Shown piece after piece: positions 40,060 to 52,504 of a stretch of 64,000 nt of DNA. Position numbers and translations under genes: made by a program. The notes beneath the pieces are model-generated. The model was not told where the DNA came from. It worked only from the letters and a program-made list of their open reading frames with translations, and ran no database searches. The stretch is taken from assembly GCA_963969395.1 (NCBI GenBank), contig OZ017802.1:3722501-3786500 (forward strand). Direction: 5' to 3'. The stretch is from Pseudoscleropodium purum. Lineage: Eukaryota > Streptophyta > Bryopsida > Hypnales > Brachytheciaceae. Numbering within the stretch: the stretch's first letter is position 1; each line of letters begins with the position of its first letter.

Positions 40060-42835
40060 GGCAATCGATGGGGGCTTGCAAGTATATATGGATTGAAGAG
40101 GATTTTGACTCCAACGGCAACTTAGTGGAGGTCATCTACCAATGTTGTAGCATGATCTTAGGGAGATAGAAGGTAATCGTGGCAGAGGCTGACAATCTAG
40201 AAAAGCATGAGGGGAAGAGGGTGTGCAAGGAGGATGGAGTGTTTTTTTTCACTTCAAGAAAGGTGAGACTTTTACGAAGGTTGACTACAAACATTTGTTG
40301 AATTCAAAGCTGTGGGCTAGTCAACAACAATGTAGATCAATGGCAAACCAACTTGTTATTTGCTTCAACAAGGAACTCAAAAGAAAGGGAGTACAAGTCT
40401 CAACCTTGTTTTAGGTCTTGAGTCATGGCTGGCCCATGTGCAATTAGGAACGTGAATAGTATTTATCAAGACACTTTAAGGTGAAGAATTTGCCAAAGAT
40501 ACATTGATTTGAGCTTAGTAGTTGGGAGCTCAATGAATACATTCATGTGGTAGTTCTATTGGCTCTTAAGGCCATGGTTTAGTTTGCGCGGGTCATCTCG
40601 ATCATTGCAGATGAAGTCACGACAATTGACAATACCTACTGGCTAGATGTGCATGTTTATGCAATGTCTTCCTAGGGAAGGGTCTCGTACTTATTGTATT
40701 TGTCTTGTATCTCTAACGAGGGCATGATGAACCACTTGACAAATGCTATTATATTTTCTTTGTTGGGAGAGGGAGGGCTAAATCGAAAGGAAATAGCTTC
40801 CAAAGACATCTACTTTAGGGCCAACAATGTTAATACATTCTAAAGAGTGAAGAATGGTATGACCACCCAAATTAGAGAGAAATGGGTACCTTTTTCTCTT
40901 GGTGCTAGTTGTGCTAGTCATTGCATTCACCTCATAGTAAAGACATTGTCAAATTACCCACTGATTTCTTGATTGCAAAGATTATTCTAGTCTGTGTACT
41001 CTTACTTCTATTAGAATTACAAATAGTAGTCTAAGCTTCAAAAACTAGCTAATCTCATAGAAACTAAGGTTAATTAAATATTGAAAAACGTAGAAATGTG
41101 TTGGATATCCATGAGGAGTCTAAGGTGATTGCAAGAAATATTTGTCCTTTTTGGCTCAAAATAGCCTTATTATTGGAGTTTAGAGTACTGTAACTTTTGA
41201 AATAATTTTTTTTTAAATACAATAAAATATGGATAATTTGTAAAGCATTCATAATAATTTATCTGAAAAAAAATTCAGATCCAGAAAAATTTATCTCTAA
41301 AAGTTATGTACAACAAAAGAGACCTAGAAAAATACAAGAAAATAGATGCTTTTGAATTTTATTTTTAAAAAATAGTAAAAATTTTTTAAAAATTAAAAGA
41401 AAAAAATCTATTTTCTAATCTTCTCTCTAGTTCTATGTAAACAAAAAATTCATCATAAAATTTTTTCCCCTCTTCATAGTGCTTGCACAAACAATGTCCA
41501 CTTTCAACTCATGTGCAGCCTTTACACATGTTTCTTTGCCAAAAATCTCATTTGACATCTTTAGAATGTTAACCTACTTACAACAAGTCAAAATCTTGGC
41601 TTTAGAATTGCATTTCTGGTCCCCAAATAGGACTGAGAACCCCTAGTTAAGGTAGACACCTAATTGGGGCCACCTTAAAAATCGTAAATTATTTTTTTTT
41701 AAATTGAAAAATTTATTGAATGTTTAGATCAACAACACGCATTGTTCATCCAAATTTTAGCTAAAAAAAACTTAAACTTCAAAAGTTATGAGGAAAAAAA
41801 ACACCTCCATGGAGATTGAGGGGACATACAAAAAAGACAAGTGTTTCATGCAATCACCCTCTAATGCAACAAGTGATGAGTGAATACATAAAACTCTCCT
41901 TGTGAAAATAGGCTTGGACACGCCACCCTCTAATGTCTCAAAAGACAAATTTGTTGCCATTGGGAGCTTCAATTTCCTCATGGACATTGAGGTACTTCTT
42001 TCATTGGCGTGCTTCATACTTATGCTAAATGCCATCCATTGTTAGGTCAATCTCATGCAAGCATGTGATATCTTTATCTGTGATTTTTTGCAAGCCATCA
42101 AACTTTGTCAAAACAAGCTTGGTAGGATGTTCATTGACCAGGAATCAACATACAATATTGTCGAATTTGTTCAATACAATGAATTGGTGGACTTGAAAAG
42201 TGTTGATATATTGATGGAGTAGAGGCCTCTTGAAGGTGGCAATGAAAATTTCTCATCTTGTGTTCAATTGTGGCATCACTATAGTCTTTGCTCATTGCCA
42301 TGACCACTAGATAGGGAACCACACTTGGAACCATATTTTTGTAATGCAAAAACATTACAACCATGTGCAAGACAACATAGAGTGGTAGTTTATCGATAAG
42401 TTTTCATTTTTCCAATTTCAGTTTTCATTTTCAGTTTGGATTCTTATTTTGTTTCCATATTTTTTTCTTTTGTTTCCAGCTTCTTTTTCTTTCTTTGTTT
42501 CCAATTTTTTTTCATCTTGTTTGTTTCCATGTTGTTTTACTTGCTTTCTTTCCATCTTATTTGCTTTGTGACACACTAATTTTGATGAGTGGCTTAGTGG
42601 TATCTAACTATGCTTCTTTTGGCTTTAGTGCAGAGATTGCCCAATCGCTTTGTGATGAGCTAGACTAGAGGTTTCCTTAGTAAATATTATTTGATGCTTT
42701 GGGGATAATATATCCCAAATATTGGAAACAAAATAGGGCTAATGATAGTTTCCCATAGCACTTGTTTGTGCTCAAAGATTTCTATTGTCCTCGAGGGGTG
42801 CACTCTATAATATCTTTATACATCATGTTCATTCA
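40060..42835 (+). pseudogene. hAT-superfamily transposase, N-terminal and catalytic part, decayed
   Basis: Pieces in order match plant hAT transposases of the zinc-finger-862-like type. 40,594 onward reads ISIIADEVTTIDNTYWLDVH (first catalytic Asp region) and continues through LTNAIIFSLLGEGGL to SLGASCASHCIHLIVKTLSN. 40,960-41,130 has SVYSYF, KLQKLANLIETK and WISMRS (RW-type motif region). 41,960-42,130 reads DIEVLLSLACFI and DIFICDFLQAIKLCQNKLG. 42,645-42,830 recalls DALGIIYPQYWKQN and HLFVLKDFYC. Many stops and shifts interrupt it, and the usual GADGVTVF reads RANNVNTF, so the second Asp appears lost. About 0.8 kb between 41,150 and 41,950 is unmatched. The 3' part lies at 45,660-46,130. 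Confidence 0.8.
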
Positions 42836-45655
42836 AGTCCCTATTGGAAGGGGGCTATGTAGGTAAATTTCAGGAATTTTTAGGGGGCTATCTTTACCTA
42901 AATTTCTAAATGGGTCATATATATTACATAGCCTATATTTAATTTGAATTTTTTTTCATGTTCATTTTTAATAGCCTATATTCATTATAAATAAAGAAAT
43001 TTTACATCATTTTGACTAGCATTTACTACATCACAAGTGAGATTACTTTGCAAAAATTAGGGTGTGTTAGAACATAGAGACCTAAAAGTCTAACATTTCT
43101 AAAGAAAGTCCAAAAACATCACATTCAAACAAGTACATTCCAACACATAGAATCTAGAAGTACTTGAGAGCACATGCACAAAGTAGAACAAATAGAATCA
43201 ATTAGTACTATGTACATATAAATCATATACAAACGTTTTGGAGAGTGTAATGTGCAACCAAAAGCAATCCAATATGTAGAAATGCACGTCTCGTGTTTAC
43301 AAATACAATACATGAAATGAAAATGGAGTCCACAAATAGGAGCAAAAACTAAAGCCATAGATAGTAAAGACTACTATCATCCTCTCTCAAAATGCCAAAA
43401 TAGACAACAACATTCTGGAAATGAAATATACAAATATATGAAACCCAAGTAGAAAAATAGCAGCCTCAATGAATTTCCAATCACGGTTGCAAGTAACCAT
43501 GAACCTTGCCACTTTGCACATTCAAATGCAACTGCATTGGAATTCAATGAAAGAATTGAATAACAAATTGGAAATAAAAGAACTTCGTGAATTTGATGAA
43601 AAGCACTTACCTCAACGTGACTTGGTGTCATCCAAACATTTGGAAAAGAGGCCTGCCCATCACCCTTTCGAACTTGAATTTCATGCTACCATCCATTGCA
43701 AAGAATGCCTTGCAATCGCTATAGATTTGCAATTGTGAGTATACCAAGTGGATTGGTGCAGAGAAGTAGTGGAATTGGATTTGCCAATTTCTACAATCAA
43801 GTGAAAAGATTGAAGTTTGAATTGAATGCCCGAAGAAGATGGGGTGCCTTTCTAGAGGAAGAAAATCCTATAGTAGTCATGTCAACATCAATCGCTACAA
43901 GGCGCATTGTAGCAAACTAGATTGTGAATCTTAGAAATGCTCAAATTGATGGAGAAACACATGCTACAATAGGCAATAAACACACCAACTCACTCTTCTT
44001 CACATGGCGGCACTCAAAATGCAACCACTCTTGTTGTAACTCACGGGAGAAGTCTAACATGAAGTCCACAAGTGTGTACTCAAGAACCATCTCTTGTAGT
44101 GATCCCATGTTGTGCACTATAGTTGCAATCTAAAAAAGAACATGTTCAATACAAATTCTAAAATCAATGCCAATGCACACAAAAAGACTAGCAACATGGA
44201 ATTGTTGGAATTCACTTGTACAAAGAACCAAATGCATACACATGCAAATTACACTCAAATATCATAAACATATTAATATCCACATAGCAACAATTTCTAG
44301 AAATCTTACACGCTGTGGAAGAACGAAAGACCAATGGAAGTACCTCACACACTAGAATTCCCATGCTACTACAACCAGGAGTGAAATTTGTGGTTTTGCA
44401 CAACATTCAAGACTTCAATTTAGACAACATTCAGGGTGGCGTAAGAAAAACAACATGTGTATCTTGGTTGAAAAATTCCTAATTTCCTAGCTATCTACTC
44501 AGCAATCTAGGCATTCAAGTCAGCAATCAAGCACGCACAAGATAAAACTAGGGTTTCCTCACTTTCCCTTGTCTGTAGAAATCAAAGTGTTCACAATTGT
44601 AATTCAATTGTAATTACCAATGCGCTAATCTAGGATTGCTAGAACTACAAAACTTGATTTCAGAAGCAATCAATTAACATGCCAGACAAAACGACTTGAG
44701 AAAATTTTTAAAAATTAACGTACCCTAGAATTATAGCGTACTAGTGCAGGAATTGACTACGCTACAAGAGAGAAATTGGAGTCCATTTTCTTGAAGCTGG
44801 AGGTAAACTCTAAAATTCAGCACACTTCCAAAGTCTAGAATCGTAGCACCTCCAATGTTCACCTTTCTGAAGTACTCAGGCTTTGCAATTTCATCCTTAG
44901 GAAGAGTGGCAGCCATATTCCCCCCTTAAACCCTAAAGTGCACCAAACTTATAATAGAAGTGGATCTAGTTTCTATCCTTCCCAATTTTCACAACCCTCA
45001 ACTTCACCCTAGAACATGAAACCTTGAATGTGAAGCACACTAAACTGAAACCCTTAAACTGCAATCCAAAGTAATTTAGGAAGTGCAACTTTCACCTGCA
45101 TGAATGCACATTCTTCCTAAATTGACTTTTACTTCTACTTTTGGCCCTAAATCCTAAATCAAACACTCTCATGCCTCCCTTAGAACATCCTTGTAGCTCA
45201 CAAATCCCAAAATAATACTTCAAAGACCAAATAGAACATTCATAAACAAGCAACAAGGCCATTGAAGGAAAGTGCCAAACCCTAACCATATACTCCAAGA
45301 CAAGCAAGTGCTGAACACTCTGAACGTCATCCAAAATGTAAGTTGAACTACTTAACATCTTCCTTTTCATTGATTTCATTCATCTACTACCGTTGTATAC
45401 ATAGGATCCAACTCATAGAATACTTAGTATACTTCCACATAGTTCAACTCATTACATACCCCTATTAATTGAGTATACTTATAAAAAATAGGTAAAGTGC
45501 TATATTATCTCCAACCCTTAATTATTTATAAAGAGAAATGTCCCATTTCACTAATGCTAATTTATTTCTAAAATTTGTCTAAAATTTAGGTCAAGGTAAT
45601 TAAAACCACCCTTCATTTGATTGCATGTTATAGTTAAAGAAATTAGGAATACCCC
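42836..45655. other. About 2.8 kb separating two halves of the hAT transposase
   Basis: The transposase similarity stops near 42,835 and resumes near 45,660, so this stretch was probably inserted. Several minus-strand frames look mildly coding: 44,731-44,916 begins MAATLPKDEIAKPEYF and is preceded by a GC-richer leader. Near 44,110-43,960 the minus strand reads MGSLQEMVLEYTLVDF. I recognise no family, and stops interrupt them. Clear TIRs or target duplications at the boundaries were not found. It may be a captured gene fragment within a larger element. Confidence 0.4.
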
Positions 45656-45659
45656 CCGA

Positions 45660-46130
45660 GCTATTGTCACACCAAGATTCTAAATGGTGAGATGCATTTG
45701 ATTGACGAGGGCAAGTCTTACATAGTGCTTGAGATGCTTTCAATAGCAAACTTGGACAATCAACAAGCCTTGTTTAAAATGACAATGAAATTGAATGCTA
45801 ATGCAGCATATGCTCTACCTTTCACTATGAATCCACTCATAAAACTATAGGAAAACTTGTCGCAGTCACATCATCTGGGCAGCTTGATCTTTGAGTTCTT
45901 TATGATTGCCAAGATTGGATGTTGTCTGGTCTTGGGCTCTATGGAGGATGAGCGTTGTTTTAGCACTTTGAAGTTCCTGAAATCATACCAAAGGAATCGC
46001 CTTGACAAACATTTTCCACTCCTGCTCTGCATGTTCGAATAAAAGTATTACTTTTTGGTGAACTTTCCTTATAAGGAGGCAATGTATTCTTGGAAAAAGG
46101 TTGCGAAGGTGGGCTGGCATGAAGACATAT
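45660..46130 (+). pseudogene. hAT transposase C-terminal dimerisation domain, decayed
   Basis: The frame reads MHLIDEGKSYIVLEML, LFKMTMKLNANAAYALPF and MNPLIKL, then a stop at about 45,849, then GSMEDERCFSTLKFLKS with NRLDKHFPLLLCMFE. The (S/M)EDER-FSTL-F-KS-RNRL pattern is the conserved end of the hAT dimerisation domain and includes the catalytic Glu region. It is the 3' continuation of the relic ending near 42,835. At least two in-frame stops show it is dead. Confidence 0.8.
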
Positions 46131-46829
46131 AGTCTTCAACTTGTCGCTTGTGCATTAGTATCCTCCTGTTTTAAGATGCCTTAGTTTTCATGAGATTAAG
46201 CCAATTCTGCACCTCAAATTCAATTGACTTTCCTTGACATTGAAAAGCTACTGGGCTAGTGGGTTGTAATTTTTGTTGCGCACTTTTGGGTGGATCTCAA
46301 GTGGGACAAAAGATAGAAGGTGGGGAATACAAACGAGGACTTGGAAGCTTTCAACGACTTCATCTTATTGTTTATTCTAACTTGTTTCACTAATGTGGTT
46401 TATTTGTTTGTGTGCAGAATACTTACATTGCAAACATTGCACATAGGCAATCTTACAATTTTACAAGAAGAGTTCAATCTCCTTGTTAATGGCAGTTTTC
46501 AATTTTCAATGTATGAATTTAACTTTGAAAGAAATGAGCATTCTAATTTTGCACCTTCACTTGCCATTCACTTTGTCATTACTTTTTGTCCTTTAATTAG
46601 CAAATTCACACTTCAAAGTCTTCTATTTAGCAAATTCACAGATTGAAAACTACAAGAAGGAGCAAATTCAGACACTACAAACGACAAAAAAAAAAAAAGC
46701 ATCTATGATTTATAGAAATGCCTTGGGTGTTGCAAACATGACGTTAGTAAGGCAAACAAAATTATCCATAATTCTACACAAGCATTTCAAAATTCTCTAC
46801 CTGGTTTTATTATTAGAGACACACATAAG
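46131..46829. other. Intergenic DNA, no gene seen
   Basis: The open frame at 46,320-46,646 has no recognisable domain. No TIR partner for the hAT element was located. Confidence 0.45.
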
Positions 46830-48545
46830 TCAACCCCAACAACCGCACTACGTCGCCCTCAGCTCTCACCAGGGTGGTCAAGACTTTGATCGTGTACTCT
46901 TCCGGAGTTGGTTTCTGCGTTTTATGCCGAAGTTTCTGTTCTTTTAGGATGCCAGTACAGATGGGTTCATGTGTTGATAGCTGTAACTCTTCTCTGCGAA
47001 TTGAGCCTGCCGTATTTTTATGATCGTGGGGAATTTTTTTTGTTGGCGGATGCTTTCTAATTGGGTGCTAGTTCTCGCGATTGCAGGTTCAAGGAATATC
47101 TCCAGAGAATTATGGCAGGGTCTTTTGAGACATACTTGTACAAAAAACACAGGGCTGTACTGTACATGTGAGCTCGTTGTCAGAAACAGCAACAAAGTTG
47201 AACCTCCTTGATGTTTTCATAAAGACGGGCACCGAAGGCCTCTTTCCGCGCCATCCTGTCCTTTACAATTCTGGCTCCATGCTTGATCTGGGGACTGCCT
47301 GCAGCGCAGAGACTCATACGAAGCTGAGCCAAGGACTAACACAATTTGGCATGCTCCGAGGTACGGGGCCGGGGCATTCATTTCTCAATCCACTAAGTTG
47401 AATAGTAATCCAGCTCTGTGTTGATAATCCCACGAAACTGGCAGAGACGATATTATTAGAGTAAATGAGTCGATGCTGGTGTGGCCATAAATCTGGCATG
47501 TGATGTGTATTTTATGGTGTCTGATGCAAATGGCAGGATCCGGTCGAGTTCATAGAGGACTCTTCGAATGGGTACCGGGAGCGTTGGATGTTGTTGAGGA
47601 AACATTTCCTTCTGTATCGGACCCGACGGGTTCACTTCATGGTGGCGTGGCGGCGGCAGAGCTTCACTTTTCCGGTGCCAAATCGCTGACCTGCACAGTG
47701 GAGAATTTGCACACCGCTTGTGTGGACAAGGGTTTTCTTGTGGATTCCATAGCTGACAATCCTCCCCGCTGGAAGCCTGACACTACCAAGAGCCGGCTCC
47801 AATGGAATCAACCGAGTTGTAATCTGGGTGTGGAAAGGTACGCTCAGGCTCGAGGCTCGGGCTTGGTCTCCCCTTTCTAAAATGTGATATTACGTGTTTG
47901 CTCATCTTCGCGTTTGCAATGCTTTTGTGAGATTACTCCCAAGCATTTTTCTGAAAGATACTAGTATTTGTAAACCAATGAACCAAGAAACCGGTGAGTC
48001 TTCTTTTGAAAACATTATTCACTGGTGATTCCATCAAATCTTTTCGGGAATTCGCAGTGGGAAGGCGTTGTGAATAGTTCATCAGATCCTATATGCCACG
48101 AAAGTGGATATCGAATCCGCTGATTCGTCATCGTGTGGTGGAAAGGTGTGCGTTCTTGTGCCTGGCGCTGCTGAAGTTCCAGGGACACCGTCTTCTGTAG
48201 GGGGGAGGGGTAACAGTATCCCAGGAAAATACCAACAGGCTGGTAGTAAACATTCCATCGGACTCCTCTGGGAGGTTTAAGTTTGGTTTTCGGGCACTGC
48301 GGTTTGAATTCACTTCTGCCGGCAATTACCGCAAGTTTGAGCTCGATGCAGCCAGGCGAAGCTCGTCCTATTCACCGAGGCGCGGAGCACGACGACCCGC
48401 GAGCACAAATTCGCGACTTGTTTGTAGAAAATCTTCCTGAAGATTATGATTCTAAGGACGACGATGACGACGAAGGCTGGGACGTACAGCGATTGCCGAT
48501 CGTAGAGAACGTACACAGCATTGCTGCAGTCGCAGAACCGTGATG
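46830..48545 (+). pseudogene. Unrecognised GC-richer gene-like region, frame-broken
   Basis: Codon-like composition appears in successive plus-strand pieces that change frame. 47,168-47,401 contains LFPRHPVLYNSGSMLDLGTA. 47,533-47,880 contains GGVAAAELHFSGAKSLTC and DNPPRWKPDTTKS. About 48,100-48,270 reads KVDIESADSSSCGGKVCVLV, followed in another frame by RLVVNIPSDSSGRFKFGF. 48,340-48,543 ends in an acidic tail (DYDSKDDDDDEGWDV) and a TGA stop. A possible donor (GGAAAG|GTACGC) lies at 47,838. Either this is a multi-exon gene whose introns I cannot resolve or, more likely given the shifts around 48,200 and 48,340, a decayed gene. I do not recognise the family. Confidence 0.4.
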
Positions 48546-49671
48546 AGCCTGCGATTCATCTCTTAATTTTAATTCCGGTGGCTCATAGCCGCAGTCAAAC
48601 CACCTATTCCATTCCAATGACAATCAAAGCAAAGAAGAAATTGTACAAATTTTTTTTAAAGACATTGATGCATTGATGTGCGTTGCTTTCAAATGAACTG
48701 CATCCAAAATCAAATCATAGACTCATCTATTGTGGACAATAGCTAGATGCAATAGTCATTGAAAAATATTTCTTGGTTTGTACTTTCTCATCCACTCATC
48801 TCTCTTCTTTTTTGGCCTAGGGAGAAGTGTCAAAGCTGACCACAATAGGTGAATCTATGAAATTGGAATGGGTGTGGGTGCAAAATTCACTTGTAAATTC
48901 AATAAGATATTTATTTTAGGAGAAAAAATTTCGTGTTTTTTTGGCATTCTTCTACAACCTTATTTTTGCATACACTGAATTCAATTCTCCATGAATTTCC
49001 CACATCATCCCATCTGAAAAGCTTAAGTTATCCAAAATAGGTACTTCTACCTTAATGTATACTATAGTGGCCAGTAGAGGTTGTAGAGCGTATCCACATT
49101 GTATGCTTGTTCTATTCTTTGTATCCATTTTTGTTAATCATTCACTCTTGTATCTTCAGTCCAATAGTTTGGTAAGACTATTCTTCATTTTTGTCATAGC
49201 TAAGGTTTTCTTGAAGAAGATAGTGGAGTCCCCATCTTTTCTAGGATCCCAAAGATTGTGGATTACTCTCTTTAAAGTTGACACCACAAGTAGATTAATT
49301 TCTTCTTCTAAAAGTAGATGCTATTTCTTTTGAGGAAGGATTAATTTTTCAAAAGACATGGATACCTTCTTTTGAAAATATTCTTAGTTTTGTTTTTTTA
49401 ACTTTGACAATCTTAAGTACATAGTTTGTTTTTTTGAAATTATAGAAGGTCCTCAAAGGTTGTGGAATACCCTCCTCCAAACTAGTTCATTGTCTTTTTT
49501 CCTTTTTCTACTTCTTTACTTCATTCACAAAATTTATTAGTCACAATATAGATAACGTGCGACAAACATTAGAGAATAGGTTTGTAACTATTGAATGTTA
49601 TTGAAAGCAATTTGGACTAAGCTTGTTTACTTCAACACCAACAATTTAGAATACCATGCTCATCATGTAAA
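48546..49671. other. AT-rich intergenic DNA, no gene seen
   Basis: Nothing recognised; open frames are short and compositionally biased. Confidence 0.5.
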
Positions 49672-50103
49672 AAAACCCTATAGTGATATTCAAAGTCTAT
49701 GTTAAGAAGTTTCATATTAAAAAACCCTATAGTGATATTCTATTAGAAGAGTTTTGGGGGGTCCAGAAGCTTGTTTCAGGCTTGTTCCCCCCCAACTGTT
49801 CCCCTCGCTGCGGGGAATAGCCCGTTGTTAGAATTTTCTTTTTCATTAAAAATAAAATAAAATAAAATATTTTAGTTTCCAAATGAAAAAATTAATTAAT
49901 TAATTTTTTTTTAAAAATTGGTCAATGACATGGTAGGGTCTTGGCCATGTCAAACCACTGCGCCAAATTTGTTTCCTGCGTTCGCAAGCTGTGATAACTC
50001 GCAGGCATCTAGAGGCCCCAAAAATCTTCTAATGAAAGTCTATATTAAGAAGTTTCATGTTAAAAAATCCTATAGTGATATTCAAAGTCTATATTAAGAA
50101 GTT
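49672..50103 (+). repeat. 49-bp tandem repeat interrupted by an insertion
   Basis: Units carrying CCCTATAGTGATATTC begin at 49,676, 49,725 and, after a 294-bp interruption, 50,068 (as TCCTATAGTGATATTC). The spacing is 49 bp once the insertion is removed. Between them is AAAGTCTATRTTAAGAAGTTT. The array is intergenic. Confidence 0.8.
49741..50034. mobile_element. R2 MITE-like element, copy 2 (294 bp)
   Basis: It sits exactly inside a unit of the 49-bp tandem array, so its length can be read as 294 bp. The ends are inverted: ATTAGAAGAGTTTTGGGG on the left and ATTAGAAGATTTTTGGGG from the right, 16 of 18 matching. The interior has GC-rich shoulders (GGGGTCCAGAAGC, GCTGCGGGGAATAG) around an AT-rich middle, and an inner inverted pair GACATGG/CCATGTC. 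No clean target-site duplication is left. It is non-coding and related to 11,937-12,184. Confidence 0.7.
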
Positions 50104-50911
50104 TGATTGTTAGAAGCCAATATTGAAAGAAGAATCTTATGCCCAAACTATGTAAAGCCAAAAATTAGTATGCCAAAGAATTTTGATGAATCACTTGAGA
50201 TCAAAGTTGAGAGGCTTTATTCAACAAGTAAAGCTCTTTCTACTTTCTAGGTATGCATCAATCTCATTATCCTAACAATACACTTACGGAGGCAACCTAG
50301 GTGGGTGGAAGGGACATCTTCATATAAGGCCTTTCCTATTAATAACATAAAAACATAGTCTAAATAGAACTTTACAAATCACAAATAGTAAATAACAAGA
50401 TGGAGGCCTCTCACATCCAGCCATCAAACCATTACAACCATCACATTAGCTCAACACTTCTTTAATAAAATTTTGCAAAGAAGTATTTATGTATATAAAC
50501 CAAAAAAAGATTAAATAAAGATCACTATATGGTAAAATCCTAGCATAATAATATGTCAAGTTATTAAAGACTAATTAGTAGATCATATTGTGAACTGAAT
50601 CCTATAACCAAAGTAATTTAGAACTCCTAAGAATATAATAATTTGTTGTCAAGGTCTTGGAGAGAGCTATCATGAGGAATTAACCAAAGAGGCTATAGAC
50701 CTCACCTATTCCCATGTCAAACAAAACACAACAATGTCAAGTTAGTCATAGAAGAGGTGTTTTTAGCCCACAACATCATGTTATTGTAGTCACCAAAGAA
50801 AAATCAACCAACAAAGCTCAAAACATCACACAAGAAAATGAAAAACAATTCATAGTCCAACAAATTTGTGAAACACATGGAATTCGGGAAGATACTATTT
50901 AGTCTCCTTAT
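50104..50911. other. AT-rich intergenic DNA, no gene seen
   Basis: No gene is recognised. The frame at 50,714-50,902 is Gln/Lys/Asn-rich and looks like chance. Confidence 0.5.
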
Positions 50912-51249
50912 TTAAAACCCCCGCTAATGCCATCCTATGCTTTCAATTCGAAAAAAATTCAAATATTGTGAAAACCAACATCATTTGCATGTTTGTCAAA
51001 TTGTTGTTACTTAAAATTCTGTAAATGTCAATTTCCTTCAATTTTGTGTACAACAATCTGAAATGATATATCAACATGCCAAGGTACAAAAAGTTTTTTC
51101 AGAGTTCTAAGAAAAAAATTGACAAAAGATAAAGTGATTCCAAATCATGATGAACAAAATCGAGTTTTAGACATGGCTAACTTTGAAATTAATTTTCTTT
51201 CAAATTACAACTAATTTTTTCTTCAAACTTTTGTGGTAATGTGTGGTAT

Positions 51250-52501
51250 GTTGCACACTACAACTTTCGTATATACATTTTGGGACTTTGTCCATTGATG
51301 CTTATCATATGGTTGATTGAAAGAAAACATTTCAGATTTGCACTTAGTTTCTAATGTCACCGTAGATTGTAAGATATTAGCGTTTGAATTGACAAAAAAT
51401 CTTTTTTTGGGCCCTGTGAAAAAATGAGCAATTGTACTTCACAAGGTCACATTTGTATGAAAAAATGTCCAAAACGGTTGCAACTCTTTGGATTCATTTT
51501 TCAAGACAAGTTGGCTACATTCTTGAAAAAATTCAAATCATTTGGAATTATACAACATATAGGAAAAAAATAGTACATAGAAAAAATAAAAAATGATTCA
51601 AAAAACTAAATTGTTAAGAATTTAATTATGGGATTGAAAAATGCTAATCCCAATGGTTGTAACATTGTAATAAATACTCTACATCCTATGATTTTATTTT
51701 TTTCAAAAACTATTGTAAATTTAGTCAAATGAAAGACTCAAAGTTTATTATAGAATAGAGAATCCACAACGACCTACAAACTAAAACTCCTTATAACCTT
51801 TGACTCATTGATCACAATGGAATGATTCAAAGCTTTCCACGTATATATTATGGTTGTCATAACGGGCGAGTTAGGGTCATTGGACGAGACGGACAGACGG
51901 GCAAACTGGACCAGACGGACAGATGGTCCAGTCGGCTTTAATTTTGTAACTTGTGCAATTTTGCGGAATGACACGTCACCTCGGAATGTGAAATCCAGGG
52001 CGCGGACGATCTCGTCTGCGCCCTGACGATCTCATCCATCCATCCGTTCCTTAATCCACATGGCATCCACATGGCCTATTTTTCCGTTATCAGAAAGTCA
52101 ACTATGTGTTGACTGTATCGGACGGGCGGGACCTCTAAAGGACGGGCGAATCGGACGGACGAGTGAACCGGACGTCCGTTCACTATGACAACCATGGTAT
52201 ATATCAATCTAGAAAACAAATTTCAAATTTTTATTTCTTAAAAAAGTGATTTTTAAGAAATTTTTTTAAGTTGCTTAGCTTGCCCAATGCCCACTAAGCA
52301 ATGAAAATTACATATCATACAACAATTTTTTAACCATTTAGTCAAAAGTTGTGAAACTTGTTGGGCCTTAAAGCTACTCCTTGGGCACATGTTGTGTGAA
52401 AATTTCAAAAAAAATAAAAAATAAAAAATTTCATTTGTAGTGAATTGCCCCAAATCACTATGTTGCCAAAAAAAAACATAGTTTAGGGCTCTAGGGGTTA
52501 A
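51250..52501 (-). mobile_element. R1 element copy, minus orientation, carrying a nested hAT MITE
   Basis: On the minus strand it starts TTAA (52,501-52,498) then CCCCTAGAGCCC, the same terminus as the R1 element at 8,750. It continues through blocks shared with 12,205-13,080 and 3,080-3,730. The distal end is not certain: similarity can be followed to about 51,250, and a GCGGGGG-TTTTAAA motif at 50,912-50,924 might be the other terminus. It is interrupted by a 348-bp hAT MITE (51,849-52,196). It is non-coding. Confidence 0.6.
51841..52204. mobile_element. hAT-type MITE, 348 bp, with 8-bp target duplication
   Basis: The element at 51,849-52,196 begins TATGGTTGTCATA and ends with the inverse of CATGGTTGTCATA (12 of 13 matching). 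It is flanked by perfect 8-bp direct repeats GTATATAT (51,841-51,848 and 52,197-52,204). An 8-bp duplication is the hallmark of hAT elements. The interior is GC-rich with many GACGGAC/CGGACGGGC motifs near the ends, like the subterminal repeats of hAT elements. It encodes no transposase. The homologous R1 copy near 12,430 lacks it. Confidence 0.85.
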
Positions 52502-52504
52502 CTC

